From positions 109,501 through 173,500 of the forward strand of contig CAUYUJ010017997.1 in NCBI GenBank assembly GCA_963575745.1: a stretch of DNA of 64,000 bases, in the 5' to 3' direction. This document shows positions 46,410 through 58,360 of the stretch, one piece after another. Source of the stretch: Prorocentrum cordatum. Lineage: Eukaryota; Sar; Dinophyceae; Prorocentrales; Prorocentraceae. The notes beneath the pieces were generated by a model, which saw nothing but the letters and a program-made list of their open reading frames with translations, was not told the DNA's origin and ran no database searches. The number at the start of each line of letters is the position of its first letter. Within the stretch, counting starts at the first letter, position 1. Position numbers and translations under genes: made by a program.

Positions 46410-46525
46410 CCTCCAAAGGTATATCTTTTGAAAAATCTCAAGACGGGGTTCCGGGTATATCTTTGGGATATCTTTTATTATTTCTGGTGATCTCCTCCTG
46501 GAGGGAGCTCGCCGACCATAGCGCT
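46410..46525 (-). repeat. Segment shared, inverted, with 15563-15655
   Basis: ATATCTTTGGGATATCTTTT, ATTATTTCTGGTGATCTCC and GGAGGGAGCTCGCCGAC match the reverse complement of 15563-15655. Confidence 0.8.
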
Positions 46526-46779
46526 GCGAACGCCGCAACCGCGGCCGCGCGCCGGCGCCTGACTTCGTCGCCTCCGCGGCGGCGCCCACCGGGGGCCTTG
46601 CGGGCCGCCACTCGGGGATAGGGGGGCGCGCCCGAGCCCGGCAAATTGCAATTTTCCACGCGAGATCCGCCGACCTCCCGCGGGTCTCTCGGCGCGCGAG
46701 ACCCCCCCCGCCGCGCCCCCCCCCCGCGGGGCCCCAAATCAAAGATTTACCCCCCCGCCCGGCGCGACCCCGGACCGAG

Positions 46780-47345
46780 CGCGCCAAGGGGAACAGAGGG
46801 CCCCAAAACAAGCCAAGAGGGGGCAAAGACGCCTCCCCAAAGGTCCAAGAAAGCCAGCCCCAAGACACCCATGATGGTCTCAAGACGGCCCCACAGGCCT
46901 CCAGGACGCCCCGGGATGGTCTCAAAACGCCCCGGGAACCTCCTAGAGACGCCCCGACGAAAGTGCCCCAAAAGGCCAACATCATTGATTTTCATTGGTT
47001 TTGGCAAAATTTCGGGCGCCCTCGCCCCCGCGACTCCCCGGCGCTCCAAAACCGCCCGATAGGGGCCCAAAGCCGTTCCAAGACTGCCCGCGAGGCCCCC
47101 GAGACTGCCCAAGAATGCCCCGAAACGGCCCAAGAACCACCGAAGACTGCCCAAGAGGCCCCCAAGACGGGCCCAGGAGAGACCCAAGACAAGGACAAAG
47201 AACTGAAAAACCGAGCCCTCTGCCCCAAGAGGCCCCAAAGGGGCCCCAAGAGGCCCCCCAGACGCAACAGGGGGCCCCCCAAGAGGCTTGGAAAAGTCCA
47301 CGAGGCTCCAAAACGGCCCCCCAGACGCTTCAAAAACTGCCATGA
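46780..47345. repeat. Degenerate CCAAGA-GGCCCC array without element ends
   Basis: Units of about 12-15 bases (CCCAAGAGGCCCC, CCAAGACGGCC) as in the interiors of elements A, D, E and F, but no CCCACCAGCCC/GGGCTGGTGGG termini were found nearby. Confidence 0.75.
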
Positions 47346-48389
47346 AAAAGCGCCCGAGAGGCCCGCCGCGAGATCCCAACCAACGCGCGAGGTTCCTGAC
47401 CCACCGCCCAGGCGCGGCGGCAGGATAGGCCGCAGGCCACTAGTTAGCAGACCTGAGGGATGCCGCGCTGCATCGGGCACCAGGCACGTCAACCAATCCT
47501 CTGCGCCCTCAGTCACCCGGGCGATTCGGGGGCGGGCGGCGGAGCCCGCGCGCGCGATATCGGCCGCAGTGTTCGCCCCCATGCCGACGGCGCGCGGAAA
47601 TTCCAAGATCGCCGGATGACGGGCCCATCGACGCGGCGGATATTCCGACGCGCCGGACGCGTCCCGCAAGGGCGCCAGAGGCAGAGTATAGGTCCCCAAA
47701 CCAGATCGCCACTCCTCCTCCTCCTCCCCCACCCCTGATGGCCCCGCTGCTAGCGGCCATGGCGCGGGCGCCCGGGCGAGAATCATTTGCACGCCTGACG
47801 CTTAAGCCCGCAACCAAGCCAAGATTCACCGACGGCCATGACAAACTGCACGGCCCAGACAAGCGAAAGGTCATTAGATCCAAGTTAAAAATGTTAGCCG
47901 ACGTGCCTGCCATGTTCAGGGCCTCTGCCGCTGGGTCGATCTCTTCGCGCCCCTTTTCTCGTCGCGGGGGCGCGACGGCGCCGGGCCGGCGCTTTCCCGG
48001 AACGGGGGCCTCCGGCAAGCAGAAGCACTGGGATCTGCGCGCGATTTTTTTCTGGGGGCCCCGGGGCCCCACGCTTCAAAACAACGCTGTCCGGAAACGA
48101 ATCAGAACCGACCCGCGCGCATCCCGAACCCCCCCCCCCCCTGATCGGAAGACGCGCGACATCTGCTCTGAAAGTTCGGGGGGGGGGGGGGGGGCGCACT
48201 TGAAACCAATGGTGCGTCCGAACCCCTATCCAAGGAGCGCCCAAGCCCCAATTCAAACAAAAAAAAAAAAAAAAAAAAAAAAAACAAAACTTGCTTTCTT
48301 CCAGCGGTTGTTCGAGGGGGTCCGGGCAATGCTATTGTTGACCTTCCTCGAACGCCGCGGCTGGGACTGCTGCAGCGTGCTCTAGGAAC
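47346..48389 (-). other. Coding-like remnants and homopolymers, unassigned
   Basis: Minus frames at about 47690-47440 (for example RHPAILEFPRAVGMGANTAA) and 47970-47750 (for example NIFNLDLMTFRLSG) look protein-like but belong to no family I recognise. Homopolymers: C at 48128-48140, G at 48177-48194 and A at 48260-48285. Confidence 0.3.
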
Positions 48390-49481
48390 TCAGCTGCGAG
48401 TAGGTTGACATCGCGCTGTACCGCAACCCACCCAGACGCGCGCGCGCAGGTCCGTCTGGGGCCGGGTGATCCCAGATGAGTTTGCGCATCTCGCCTGGTG
48501 CAAGCACGTCGCGCGGGGGTTCCCATTCCCATCGACATCGGCGGCCTCCGCCTTGGACAGAGGGGCAACATCCACCGTGGGGCAATGGTGGTGTTCGTGG
48601 ACCTCCGTGGACATGGCTCGTCGCAGTGCATGAAGGAACCCGCTGGGGCTCGGTCTTCGATAGTTCCCGAACGCAACCGAACGTGCCGACAACGCACCCT
48701 GCATGACCGTCTGATGATCGTGCGTTACGGGGGCCCACCACGCGGCGTCGATCAAGCGTCGGTCGCTCAGAGAATCCTCGCGGGACCCCATCGTCGATGG
48801 CCAGCAACGCCCCGTCGACGCGACGTGAATTGTCCGGGCGCGTTCCGGCCTGCGCGGGTTCGGCGCTGCCCCCCCTCGCGCCTGCCGCGTGGAGCTCATC
48901 CCCCACTCGATCGCCGAGGTCCGAAGCAGAGCCCAGCTACCTGACTGCGCATGAACAGGAGATAGCCCATTTTGCCGCGGTCGGGGCCGAGGGGCTCGAC
49001 GAGGCTCCATCCTCCAGCCCCGAAGCTCCACAAGGCCTCTCCTTCGCGGTGGCCCGGCCCCCACTATTCCAGGAATCTTCCACGAAGGCTTTCTTCGGTC
49101 GCGACGCGGCCCAGGCTGCGGCCCAATGGGTCGGCCACAACACTGCTGAAGCTGAAGACGTACCTGGCGAGGCACTCAAAGCCGAGCGCCACATGGCGCC
49201 GGGTCGCGGCGACGGCAAGGACCGCGCCAGCGTCGGCCAGGCCAAAGCTTTGAGTCTTCGCTGATAGGCTCACGACATACTGGCCCACCACCATCCGCGC
49301 CAGACCGCGGCGCGTCGCAAGCTGACTTGTCGCGCCGTTTGTAAACGTATTACCCAACCAGAAAAACATAACCGTCGTGCTTCTACAAGGCGGCACAATC
49401 GTCCAGCGCCTCGGTAGCCGACGGCCACGGCGCCGCGTCGGGCGCTCATCTCGTCGAGCGCGGCCAGGCCGTTCCGCCGAC
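48390..49481 (-). pseudogene. Possible downstream remnant of the retroelement at 49482-50970
   Basis: Minus frames hold protein-like stretches such as ALRRAMSTEVHEHHH, VDVAPLSKAEAADVDGNG and GLARMVVGQYVVSL in shifting frames. They lie 3' of the integrase remnant on the same strand and may be its C-terminal polyprotein. Weak evidence. Confidence 0.25.
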
Positions 49482-50970
49482 TCACATCCATAGTGAACGG
49501 AGCTCGGTAGAAGTCAACCTGCTCGCCTGGCTTGTGGTCCAGAGACTGTGGCATTTTTCTGCGAGGAACTGTTGATTGGCGAGATGGCCGAAGCCTCCGC
49601 GATCCGCTGCGGAGAGATCTCTCATGGCCAACGCGAGTTGCGCGCAACTCTGGCTTCGCGTGGTCGCGCCAACACGTGTTTCGGGGAAATGGTCGGGCAT
49701 GCTGACTCGAGATCATTCATGTCGCAATAGTTTGCCAAGACAACGCATGGCGCGCGGAAGGATGGCACCGCGACGCTCGATAATCCAAGCGCGCTGATGC
49801 GGGACCACAATGCCGCGTCGGTCCACGACTGGCGTAGCACGGGCCCCAAGTCTGCCGCGCCCACCGTTGACAATCGGGATTTTGAGCGGTCCGAATATCG
49901 GGGCCAAGCAAGACATGTTGCCATTGCGAAGGCGCCCAGAGGATCGACGCCCAGCGTCGCCGGCATCCCCCTGGAGCAACCGCGCTGCGCGCCACCGGCC
50001 AGCTCTATCGATCACATGCCAAATTGGGCACTGGCGGTAGAAGGACGCCCCCTTCCACTTCCCGATCGGGAGCCGTGGCCAGCTCGACCGAGGCGCGAAC
50101 TGCGACGCGCCGCTTGCCGAGGCTCGGCACTCGCAGCAGGCGTCTATAACGCCGACGATCACCTGGGCGGCGCTGCTCAGGCCCCAGGCTGCGATGAATA
50201 TCTTTTCCATCTTGAAAGTGCATAGCGCGCCACCAGCGTATATGTTGTTCGCGGATCTCACGTCGCATCTGCGATGCATCGCCCGTGCGCAGCACGCGCA
50301 GACGCTGCGCGGCGTCGAAAATCGCCCAACCCTCTGGCGCGTGACCTGCTGTAGCGCACACGACTCGGAGTCGGCCGGCGGCGGGCCCCAATCTGCCGCG
50401 CCCACCATCGACAATCAAGGTTTTGAGCGGTCCGAAAATCGAGACCAAGCAAGACACGTTGGCATAGCGAAGGCGCCCAGAGGATCGACGCCCAGCGTCG
50501 CTGGCACCCCCCTCGAGCAACCGCGCTGCATGCCGCTGGCCGGCTCTATCGATCACATGCCAAATTGGCCGCCGGCGGTAGAAGGACGCCCCCTTCCACA
50601 TCCCGATCGGGAGCCGTGACCAGCTCGACCGAGGCGCGAACTGCGACGCGCCGCTTGCCGAGGCTCGGCACTCGCAGCAGGCGTCTATAACGCCGACGAT
50701 CACCTGGGCGGCGCTGCTCAGGCCCCAGGCTGCGACGAATATCTGTTCCATCTTGAACGTGCATAGCGCGCCACCAGCGTATATTTTGTTCGCGGATCTC
50801 ACGTCGCATCTGCGATGCATCGAGCGCGCGCAGCACGCGCAGACGCTGCGCGGCGTCGAAAATCGCCCAACCCTCTGGCGCGTGACCCGCTGTACCGCAC
50901 GCGACTCGGGATTGGCCGGCGGCGGTGGCTCACCGTCGTCGAGGTCGCCGCGCATAGACGCCGGCTGCAC
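49482..50970 (-). pseudogene. Decayed LTR-retrotransposon integrase
   Basis: Two tandem copies of a minus-strand frame show integrase features in order: a C-x2-C (CCECR) of the zinc-binding N-terminal region, PIWHVIDRA, FGPLKTLIVDGGRGRLG, and, once, AWIIERRGAI. These fit the integrase core with the middle Asp (IVDGG) and the final Glu (IERRG). The first catalytic Asp position carries other residues (MWKGASFY). In the downstream copy the middle Asp is Asn (IVNGG). Both lack an intact core, and frames shift downstream. Inactive. Confidence 0.5.
49841..50924. repeat. 542-bp tandem duplication within the integrase remnant
   Basis: GGGCCCCAA-TCTGCCGCGCCC begins unit 1 at 49841 and unit 2 at 50383. 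The two remain highly similar to their ends, including long identical stretches such as CTCGCAGCAGGCGTCTATAA. Confidence 0.9.
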
Positions 50971-51884
50971 AGGGTCGCCGATGGGGCCACGGTCAAGGGG
51001 GGGCCATTAGACGTTTTGGTGCTATTCAAGGTTGGGGACGTCTTCTTTCCGTTTTCAAGATCGACGTTTGTTTTGCTGTTTTGGGATTGTCGCCCGGTCG
51101 CTTCTGGTTCGTTATTGGATCCTGTTTCATATTGTGTTGACTGCCATTTCTTTCCTGTGTCGCGTTTATGACAAGCGCTATAGATGTTGCGGGTTGTAGT
51201 TGTCTGTTTTGGGTTGCCATGTGTCGCTCGTTTTGGGCCTGGCTGGCGTCGATTCTGCACTGCGCTGGGTTGGCGCGCTTTCCTCTCCGGCAAACTGCGG
51301 CGAGAAAAATTGCCAGCGACAAAAAACGGAGAGCGGCCCATCGGCGTCGATACTCCCCTGCAACAGAAGAATTCCTGCCGCGGGATTTTGGCGCCGACGA
51401 ACCCGTGCCTCGCGGGGAAAATATCCGCGTTGGCCAATGCGTCGCTCTTGGGCATCCCCGCGCGCCCCGTCGGGTCAGCGGCGCTCTCCGGGCCGCCCGG
51501 CGAGGACTGGGCGCGATCTGTCGCGCGGCGGATCGCACGCGCATCTCGAGCATGAGCACGGCGACTCAACGCCGGGTGGGATTGCAGGAATTTTCTGGGG
51601 CCCCAATGCGACGCGAGCCCAGGCTGCCGCGATTCCCGCTGCAGCCCCGACATGCCGGGCATCGTTCTGCGCGCGGCGCGTTGGCCCCCTGCTCGGCAGC
51701 TGGCGCGACGGCGGACGCCCGCGCGCCCGAGGCTCGCGCCGGGGCCCCAGCCACTTTCAGTCGGGCTCGCGACTTTCCTGCCAGCGTTGGTGCCGGCGGC
51801 GCTCCGGCTCCTTCCAGGCGTTCGAATTATCGCGGAGACTCTGGGCTGATGCTGACTGGCCCCCGTGACCGGATAGCTCGACCC
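50971..51884. other. No assignable gene
   Basis: GC-rich after 51250 and open on both strands. No conserved product recognised. Confidence 0.45.
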
Positions 51885-52250
51885 TAATTGCGCGCGCGCC
51901 ACCCTTGGTGACGCGCCCCCCGTCGACCTCCGTAAAGCTCCGCGGAATTTCAAATGAGTTTCTGGGAATTACAAGGCGATCTTCTTACTGTGGACAATGA
52001 AGAACTCACTGCGCGCGCGCCCCCCATGGGTGACGCGCCCCCCGTCGGCCCCCACTCATTGGGAATTGCAAGGCGATCTTCTCATTGTGGACAATGCAGC
52101 ACTCCCTACGCGCGCGGGCACCCCACCTAGGCGACGCGCCCCCCGTCGGCCCCCTCAAAGCCCCACCGGGAAGTTCAATTCAGCTTTCGGGAATTACCAG
52201 GCGATCTTCTTATTGTAGACAATGCTGAACTTCCGCGCGCGTAATTAGGG
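51885..52250. repeat. Approximately 120-bp tandem array, 3 units
   Basis: Each unit has GACGCGCCCCCCGTCGNCC, GGGAATTNCAAGGCGATCTT and ATTGTGGACAATGNNGNACT followed by a CGCGCGCG stretch. Confidence 0.85.
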
Positions 52251-52269
52251 AGTTCTGTTTTGTCCACAA

Positions 52270-52495
52270 GAAGATGCTCGCATCCCCCTCATCCTCCTCC
52301 TCGTCTTCCTCCTCGTTAAATGGTGGCGGTGATAATGGTGGTGGCGGTTGTGGCTGCGACGGCGGCGGCGACCATGATGATGGTGGTGGCGGCGATGATG
52401 GCATTGACGGTGGTGGTGGCGGTGATGGCGATGGTGGTGGCGGTGATGATGGTGTGATGGCGGCGATGATGGTGGTCGTGACGGTGGTCACCGCT
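52270..52495. repeat. GGTGGCGGTGATGG-type triplet repeat
   Basis: GGT, GGC and GAT triplets, preceded by a short TCC run. Confidence 0.9.
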
Positions 52496-53689
52496 CCATA
52501 TTCAACTGCGGCGCACCTGCTGCAACAACTCAACGAGCGCCACTGCGGTTGAGGCCCCTGCCACTGCGGTGGATATTTCTGCGCCACTGCGTTTGAAATG
52601 CCAACCGAGACTGCGACAAACACCTACGCGCAAAGGCTCAAAAACCTAGGCGTCACGGCTCACTCCACCTCGTCGTAAAAAACCGCTGTGCGTTCAGAAG
52701 GGTTTGTTATCCCTTTAAACCCTAAATTCTTAAGATCCTGTATTCGGGCTTCAGGAGAACCAATTGGAAAATCCAATTTTGCCGAATCGAATACGGACTC
52801 CAATGCTTGCCTTCAGGGAAGATTGAGAGAATAAGGTCGCCTCGCGCGGGCGCCTACTTTATCGATGCGCTTGGAACGGCGTCGCTCTACTCCTCTGAGC
52901 GCCCCTTCCTGCGATCCGATGCTCAGCGAAGCCAACGGCTGAGCCGTCGCTTCGGCTGATAACCAGCTTTTTGCCTGGATAATCATAATCCCTGCAATGT
53001 GTTCCAATGATGTCTGATGTTCAAGGGGCCCCCGCTGAAACCATGGCAAGGAAAGAGTTTACCGCTAAGCTAGCAACAGGGTAACCCTGAAGGAAGGGAG
53101 CCGGCCCGCAGGCCGACGCGCGCGCGCGGCCGAAGGCTCGCTCTTTTTCTGTTTCCCTAGAGCCAAATAGCTGTAACAGTAACAGAACAGTCGCACAGTG
53201 CAAACGAAGAGAGCAACGGGCAGCGGGATGGTGCTGCGGAAAGGAGCGCGTTGACTGATATGGCCTGCGGCCAACTCCACCACGGGGTTGACATTGGGAC
53301 CTGCGCCGCAGCAAGCCACCCTAGGGGTGACAGGAAAAAGTGGACCTCCCCGGAGCCCGACAGGGGGCGAAGGAGGGAGGAGAAGCAGGGGGGGAACGGG
53401 AGTGCACGGGCTGGCAGCTTCGAGGGAAAAGGAGGAAGCGAGGAGAAGAGGGGAGACGGCAACGACGACGACGACGACGACCGCCAACACGTCGACGACC
53501 AACGCCACCACGATACGCTTTCTACCCAAGGCGCTGCGCGCACTAAGCAGCGACACTGCGGGTTCCAGTACACGCCCAGCTCACGAGGCGGGACCGCATG
53601 GCCGGGCCTGGGGCACAGGGCCTCAGCTCGCCTCCGCCGCCGAGCGGCCCTCCTCCACGGCGCCCTGGAGGAGGACCAGCACCTTCGAA
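52496..53689. other. No recognisable gene
   Basis: Mixed sequence with an (ACG)n run at 53465-53485. No product or RNA gene recognised. Confidence 0.5.
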
Positions 53690-53935
53690 AAACAGGGGGA
53701 GGAGGAGCAGCAGGGAGGAGGAGGAGCAGCAGGAAGGAGGAGGAGGAGGAGGAGGAGGAGGAGGAGGAGGAGGAGGGAGGGGGAGGGGGAGGAACAGGAG
53801 GGAGGAGGGGGAGGAGGAGGAGGAGGAGGAGGAGGAGGAGGAGGAGGAGGAAGGGGAGGACGAGGAGGAGGAGGAGGACAAGGATAATGACGAAGAAGAG
53901 GAGGACGAGGAGGAGGAGAGGGAGAAGGGACCAAT
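53690..53935. repeat. (GGA)n tract
   Basis: GGA/GAG triplets with GAC interruptions. Confidence 0.95.
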
Positions 53936-54294
53936 GCAAACCCAAGACGTATCGACGATGTTGCAACAAACATTCCTTCCTAATGCCCTCTTCACTCGCA
54001 CATGCACAGAACATGTGTTCACCGAGTAAAGTGAAGGCCAGACCGTTAGAGACTCCTCGATCGCGCCAGAACACCATGTCTTCACACGTCACCACCGCGA
54101 ACCGACGTGACTGTTGAATCCTGACAACCCTGAGTCGTGCCACAGCACCGTTCGTGGAGAATCGGCACCGCAAATCAACGTGACGGCTGCGCCCTGACAA
54201 TGTAAATTCGCACCCACGACTGCGACTTCAACCCACGAATCCAAGAAACTGTTGCGAACGTTTGAGAACAATGTGACTGGCGACGGGGCGGGAG

Positions 54295-54680
54295 CTATAG
54301 TTTGAAAACGAGCAACCCTCCATCCTGAAAATTGCTGCGGGCTTTTTGTTTAACAAATGCGCGCGGCGCTGCAACGAGAGCCACAGCTTGAAAACCAACC
54401 GCCCTCTATCCTTGCAGCTGCTGCGGGCATTTCAAAAAATGCGCGCAGCGCTGAAACGAAAACCACAATTTGAACAAATACCCGCCATCCGTCCTTGAAA
54501 CCGCTGCGCGCGTTCAAGGTGACGGTGCACGGCGCGAGGGCGAGAGCCAGTTTGAAAAATCACCCGGCCTGCATCATTCAAACTGTTGCAAACGTTTAAG
54601 ACGAATGCGCGCAGTGCTCAAGAGAGAACCGCACGTTGAAAACCTCCCGCCTTCGATTCTAACATACGTTGCAGATTGCC
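54295..54680. repeat. Approximately 82-bp tandem array, 5 units
   Basis: Units start near 54301, 54387, 54469, 54551 and 54636 with TTGAAAANC-ACCCGCC and contain GCTGCGGGC-TTT and AATGCGCGCAGCGCTGAAAC. Confidence 0.85.
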
Positions 54681-56589
54681 GGCTTCATGATGAAAACTCA
54701 AAAAAGAGAACTCAAGCGAAACGCCTGGCCCGCCCCACCAACGCGTCTGGAGGTGCGACAGGAAGGAGCTCGTTTACCTCCTCCTCCTCCTCCTCCTCAG
54801 GGAGAAGAGGGGGGATGGAGAGGAGGAGAAAGTTGAGAAAGAGGAGGCGAAGGGGGGGGGGCGAGGAAGAGGAAAAGAGGGTAAATAGAGGAGATGTCGG
54901 GATGCTCGTAAAGTAATCACCGCCAGCTCGACCCCTTCTAAAGGGGACGTGTCTCCCACTATCCCCCTAAGAAGTTTAAGGCTGTGCCAGGAAACATATG
55001 TGTTGCAGTATTAATGTTGCGTTTGATGCTGTGGATGGCAGCCTTTGGGGAAATGTGCCCAGGCCGCTCGCCCCGCACCTGTCGCGGCGGGATCGCGAGA
55101 CCATCCCGGATTCGCCAGGCGGCCTCTCGAGCTGTGAAAACCACAGCGGCGGCAGGCACACCACAAGAAACCATCAAGGTAGTCGAACAACGCGCACGCG
55201 TCGCCATTTCGCCCCACCTGACTGAGGTTGAGTCGGGGCAGGGGCCGCGCAGCGGCAAGAAGCGGGGCGCCGTTCCCCCCTGCTCCCCCGCAGGCAAGCC
55301 CCACGCTGCCAAGACTCCCCGGCCAGAGCCCAGTCGCGGACCCCACAAGTAGAAAAAACATCCTGCTTGGACGGCCTGGTAGATTCGATGTCCGAAAAAA
55401 ATTACCGCGGCCCACGGGGGGGAACTCTCGTGGCCAGCGCGGCAAATGGCATGGCAATGCGTATCGCACGATCAATAGCTCGCAGCTTCTCTGGCTCAGC
55501 CTGCGGGTGCAGCCCGCGCATGCCTTCACAGCGCGGAAGGCACAAATCGTTACCAACACAGAGCCAACACTTGTTCTGCAAGACCCGCCTCACGCAGGTC
55601 TTTGTGCGCAACAACTTTTAAAAGACCATGAAGTGCTGGCACAACACCCTAAGTCGTTTCTAGCACAGACCCGGCTTGGGCCCTGTGGCCCCCAAGGTGG
55701 CCCCGAGGGCCCCTTGAGCCCGGGGAAACAACCGAGGCATATTCGGAACACAACGTTGCCAACCCGTCGAAGTTCACCACCGCGGCCGCAACTCGAGAAT
55801 CCGCCCGATCGCAGGGGCGTGGGCATGGGAGCCCACGCGAGCCCGAATACTCTGTCCAACATGTGGCCCTGCTCCGAAAGAGGGACGAAGGCCCAACCTG
55901 GCCGCGAGAGTTCCCAAATCATGGGGCAGAGCAGCTGCATTCGAGGAACAAATACTTTCGAGTTTGACACTGCCGGGCCCAAAGAAGCCGAACCAGAGGC
56001 GTCAAACCCTTCCTGGAGCATCTCCACTTTGACTCATTCCACGCCGCGCTGGGCCAAAGACGTGGGCACGAGGCCGTCGAGGTAATCCAAACCGCCAATC
56101 AGGAAGCTGACCAGCTCGGAGAACCTTCAGCCAGGACCTACCTGCTTGACCCGTTCGATGACGTTAGCATATGCCAGCTTTAATATGTCGTGCTGACAGG
56201 CCTCGCACTCTCACGGCCTGTGACAAATTTGTCACATCAGTCTTGCAAGCCAGGGAATGGGAACTCAGCTGGTAGCCGTACCTGCGCGCATGGGAATTGG
56301 CTCGCATTGCAAACGACAGCGCGTGAACATGCTCTGTCATGCCGAAAACGCCTTTCCAACGGAATCCAGCCATGATGACGTCAAAACACAAGCGACCCGA
56401 TCTGGGCAAAGCGGGCGGACTCTGATCGCAGGCCGACTTCGCGGAAGGGTCAGGGGCAGCTGAGCTAGCGGGAGCGGTCTAGGGCTCCGACTCCACAGCC
56501 AGCATGCCACATAACAACTCCCCATCAGCCAGCTTGGAGCACGATGCACGCTCTAGCTGCCGCACAGGAGGTGTCGCGGCCGAGGTAAT
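54681..56589. other. Open frames without recognised products
   Basis: Long frames exist on both strands at 54960-56085, and a short TCC/GGA stretch at 54777-54890. None shows a recognisable domain, and competing frames overlap fully, so no gene is called. Confidence 0.4.
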
Positions 56590-58360
56590 CCCATCAGCCC
56601 TTTCGGGCGTAGGTGGTCTAGGGGGGTTCCTGCTCCAACCCCTTCTTCCTCTTCGGGGAGGGGTCTATCGGTGTTATATTCACACATATATGTATATATA
56701 TACATATCTCTATTTACCTCGCGGCTAAATCTGGATCATGCGCGGCCATCCCGCGATCATTGTCAAATGGTTGTTGACAGGAACGGCGGGGGCGGTGGCG
56801 CGCGGCCTGCTGCGCGCAGGCCCACCAGACACAATGATGGGCATCGGTTTTCGACAAGGATAGCGGGGGCCGACATGTTTCCCGATGGGTGTTGTCACGT
56901 GCGCAGGCGCACCTGACGCACTCTGCTCGTGCCCCGAACATGGCGCACCTGGCGCGGCTGGAGTGCGCGGCACACCTGGCGCACTCGGAGCACATGGCGC
57001 ATCTGGCGCACCAGGCGTGCCCGGCACGCTCGTGCCCCAGGGTTGCCTGGCGCGCATGGCGCCCCTGGCACGCGTGGCGCACCTCGCCCAAGCGTCCCGC
57101 ACCTGGGGTCGGCTTTGGTTCCCAGTAGCTGTCCTTCCAAAGACGACCGCTGAAAATGCTCAGGCTCGGGTGTTGGGAGAGCGGATGGGAGGGCATGACG
57201 GATTGCGGGCGGGCGGGTAGCTTGACCCCTCCCCCTGCCCCTCCCCCTGAACCTGGACGGGGGGGGGGGCGGCGAGGGTTTGGAGCGTCCAAGATGGCTC
57301 AAGATAGCCCCAGATGACTCAAGATGGCTTCCAAGGTGCTCCAAGAGGCCCCAAGACCGCTCCAAGACGGTACCAAGTGGCGACAGGGCCTTCCAGAGGC
57401 GGCCACCGAGATGTCAAAAACCTTTGAACAACAAACTAAGGAACATCAGTGGTGGTGGCCTTATCGCCCTTTCGCTTCCCATGGCCTTCCAAGGCCTCAA
57501 GACGGCGTGGACACGGCCCAAAAGAGCCCCAAGAGAGGCTCAAGAGGGCCCCAAGACGGCCCCCAAAGCGCTCCAAGAGCGCCTCAAGAGGGGCCCAAGA
57601 GGCGATTCTTGGGGCGATTGATAGCCTCCAAGATGGCCCCAAGAGAGCCTCGAAAACCCCCAAAAGAGCGCCCCAAGAGGGCCCCGAGAGGCCCCAAGAG
57701 GCCCCAAGAGGCGCCCAAGAGGCCTCCAAGAGGCTCCCAAAAGGCGCCCAAGAGGCCCCAAAGGCTCCCCGAGGTACGCAAGAGGGCCTTCGGGACCGCC
57801 AGGCGGTCCCCAAGACGGCCGCAAAGGCCCACAAGCTCGCGATTATCCCCCCTCCTCTCCTCCTCCTCCTCCTCCTCCTCCTCCTCCTCCTCCTCCTCCT
57901 CCTCCTCCTCCTCCTCCTCCTCCTCTCCTCCCCTCCGCCTCCTCCTCCTCCTCCTCCTCCTCCTCCTCCTCCTCTTCCTCCTCCTCCTCTCTTCCTCCTC
58001 CTCCTCATCATCGTCCGCCTAAGTACCCCCCCCCCCCCCCCCCCCTTTACTCCTTCACACCCCCCACATCCTTTTCCTCTTCATCCCTCCCCCCTGCCCC
58101 CCCCTCCCCCGCGTCCTCCTCCTCCTCCCTCCCCCCTCCCCCCTCGCCATCCTCCCTCTCCTCCGGCTCCTCCTCCATATCCCCTCCTTCTGGTAGGACG
58201 GCATCCCCCGCCCTGTGTTTCTCTACGCGCTTCCACTCCCCCCTCATCAAAGCAACTCCTCTGAGCATCGTTGCTGGGAAGCTAGCTGACAAATCCCGAT
58301 CGTCGGTACTCTTCGCTAGAATTGTTGTTGAAGGATGGGCTGGTGGGGATTCGCGACGCG
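56590..58360. mobile_element. TIR element, copy E (about 1.77 kb, with internal insert)
   Basis: The left end CCCATCAGCCCTTTCGGGCG, the CTTCGGGGAGGGG block and the right end GGATGGGCTGGTGGGG match the family. Between them, the usual ACCTGGAC-GGGG / GAGCGTCCAAGATGGC block starts only at 57250, so about 550 bases (TA microsatellite and a TGGCGCACC repeat) were inserted or expanded. The interior then has degenerate CCAAGA-GGC units and a TCC tract (57855-57990), opposite in strand to the purine tract of A, C and D. Confidence 0.6.
56895..57095. repeat. 9-bp repeat TGGCGCACC inside element E
   Basis: About 15 imperfect units (GGCGCACCTGGCGCA), reading repeated Ala-His-Leu in one frame. Confidence 0.85.

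Noticed and set aside
48955-48980. AGCCCATTTTGCCGCGG as a spliced leader
   Set aside because: The extra C and the missing 3' half make it a chance match.
55228-56085. 285-codon plus-strand frame as a gene
   Set aside because: Competing minus frames are equally open, there is no recognisable domain, and the composition is typical of GC-rich non-coding DNA here.
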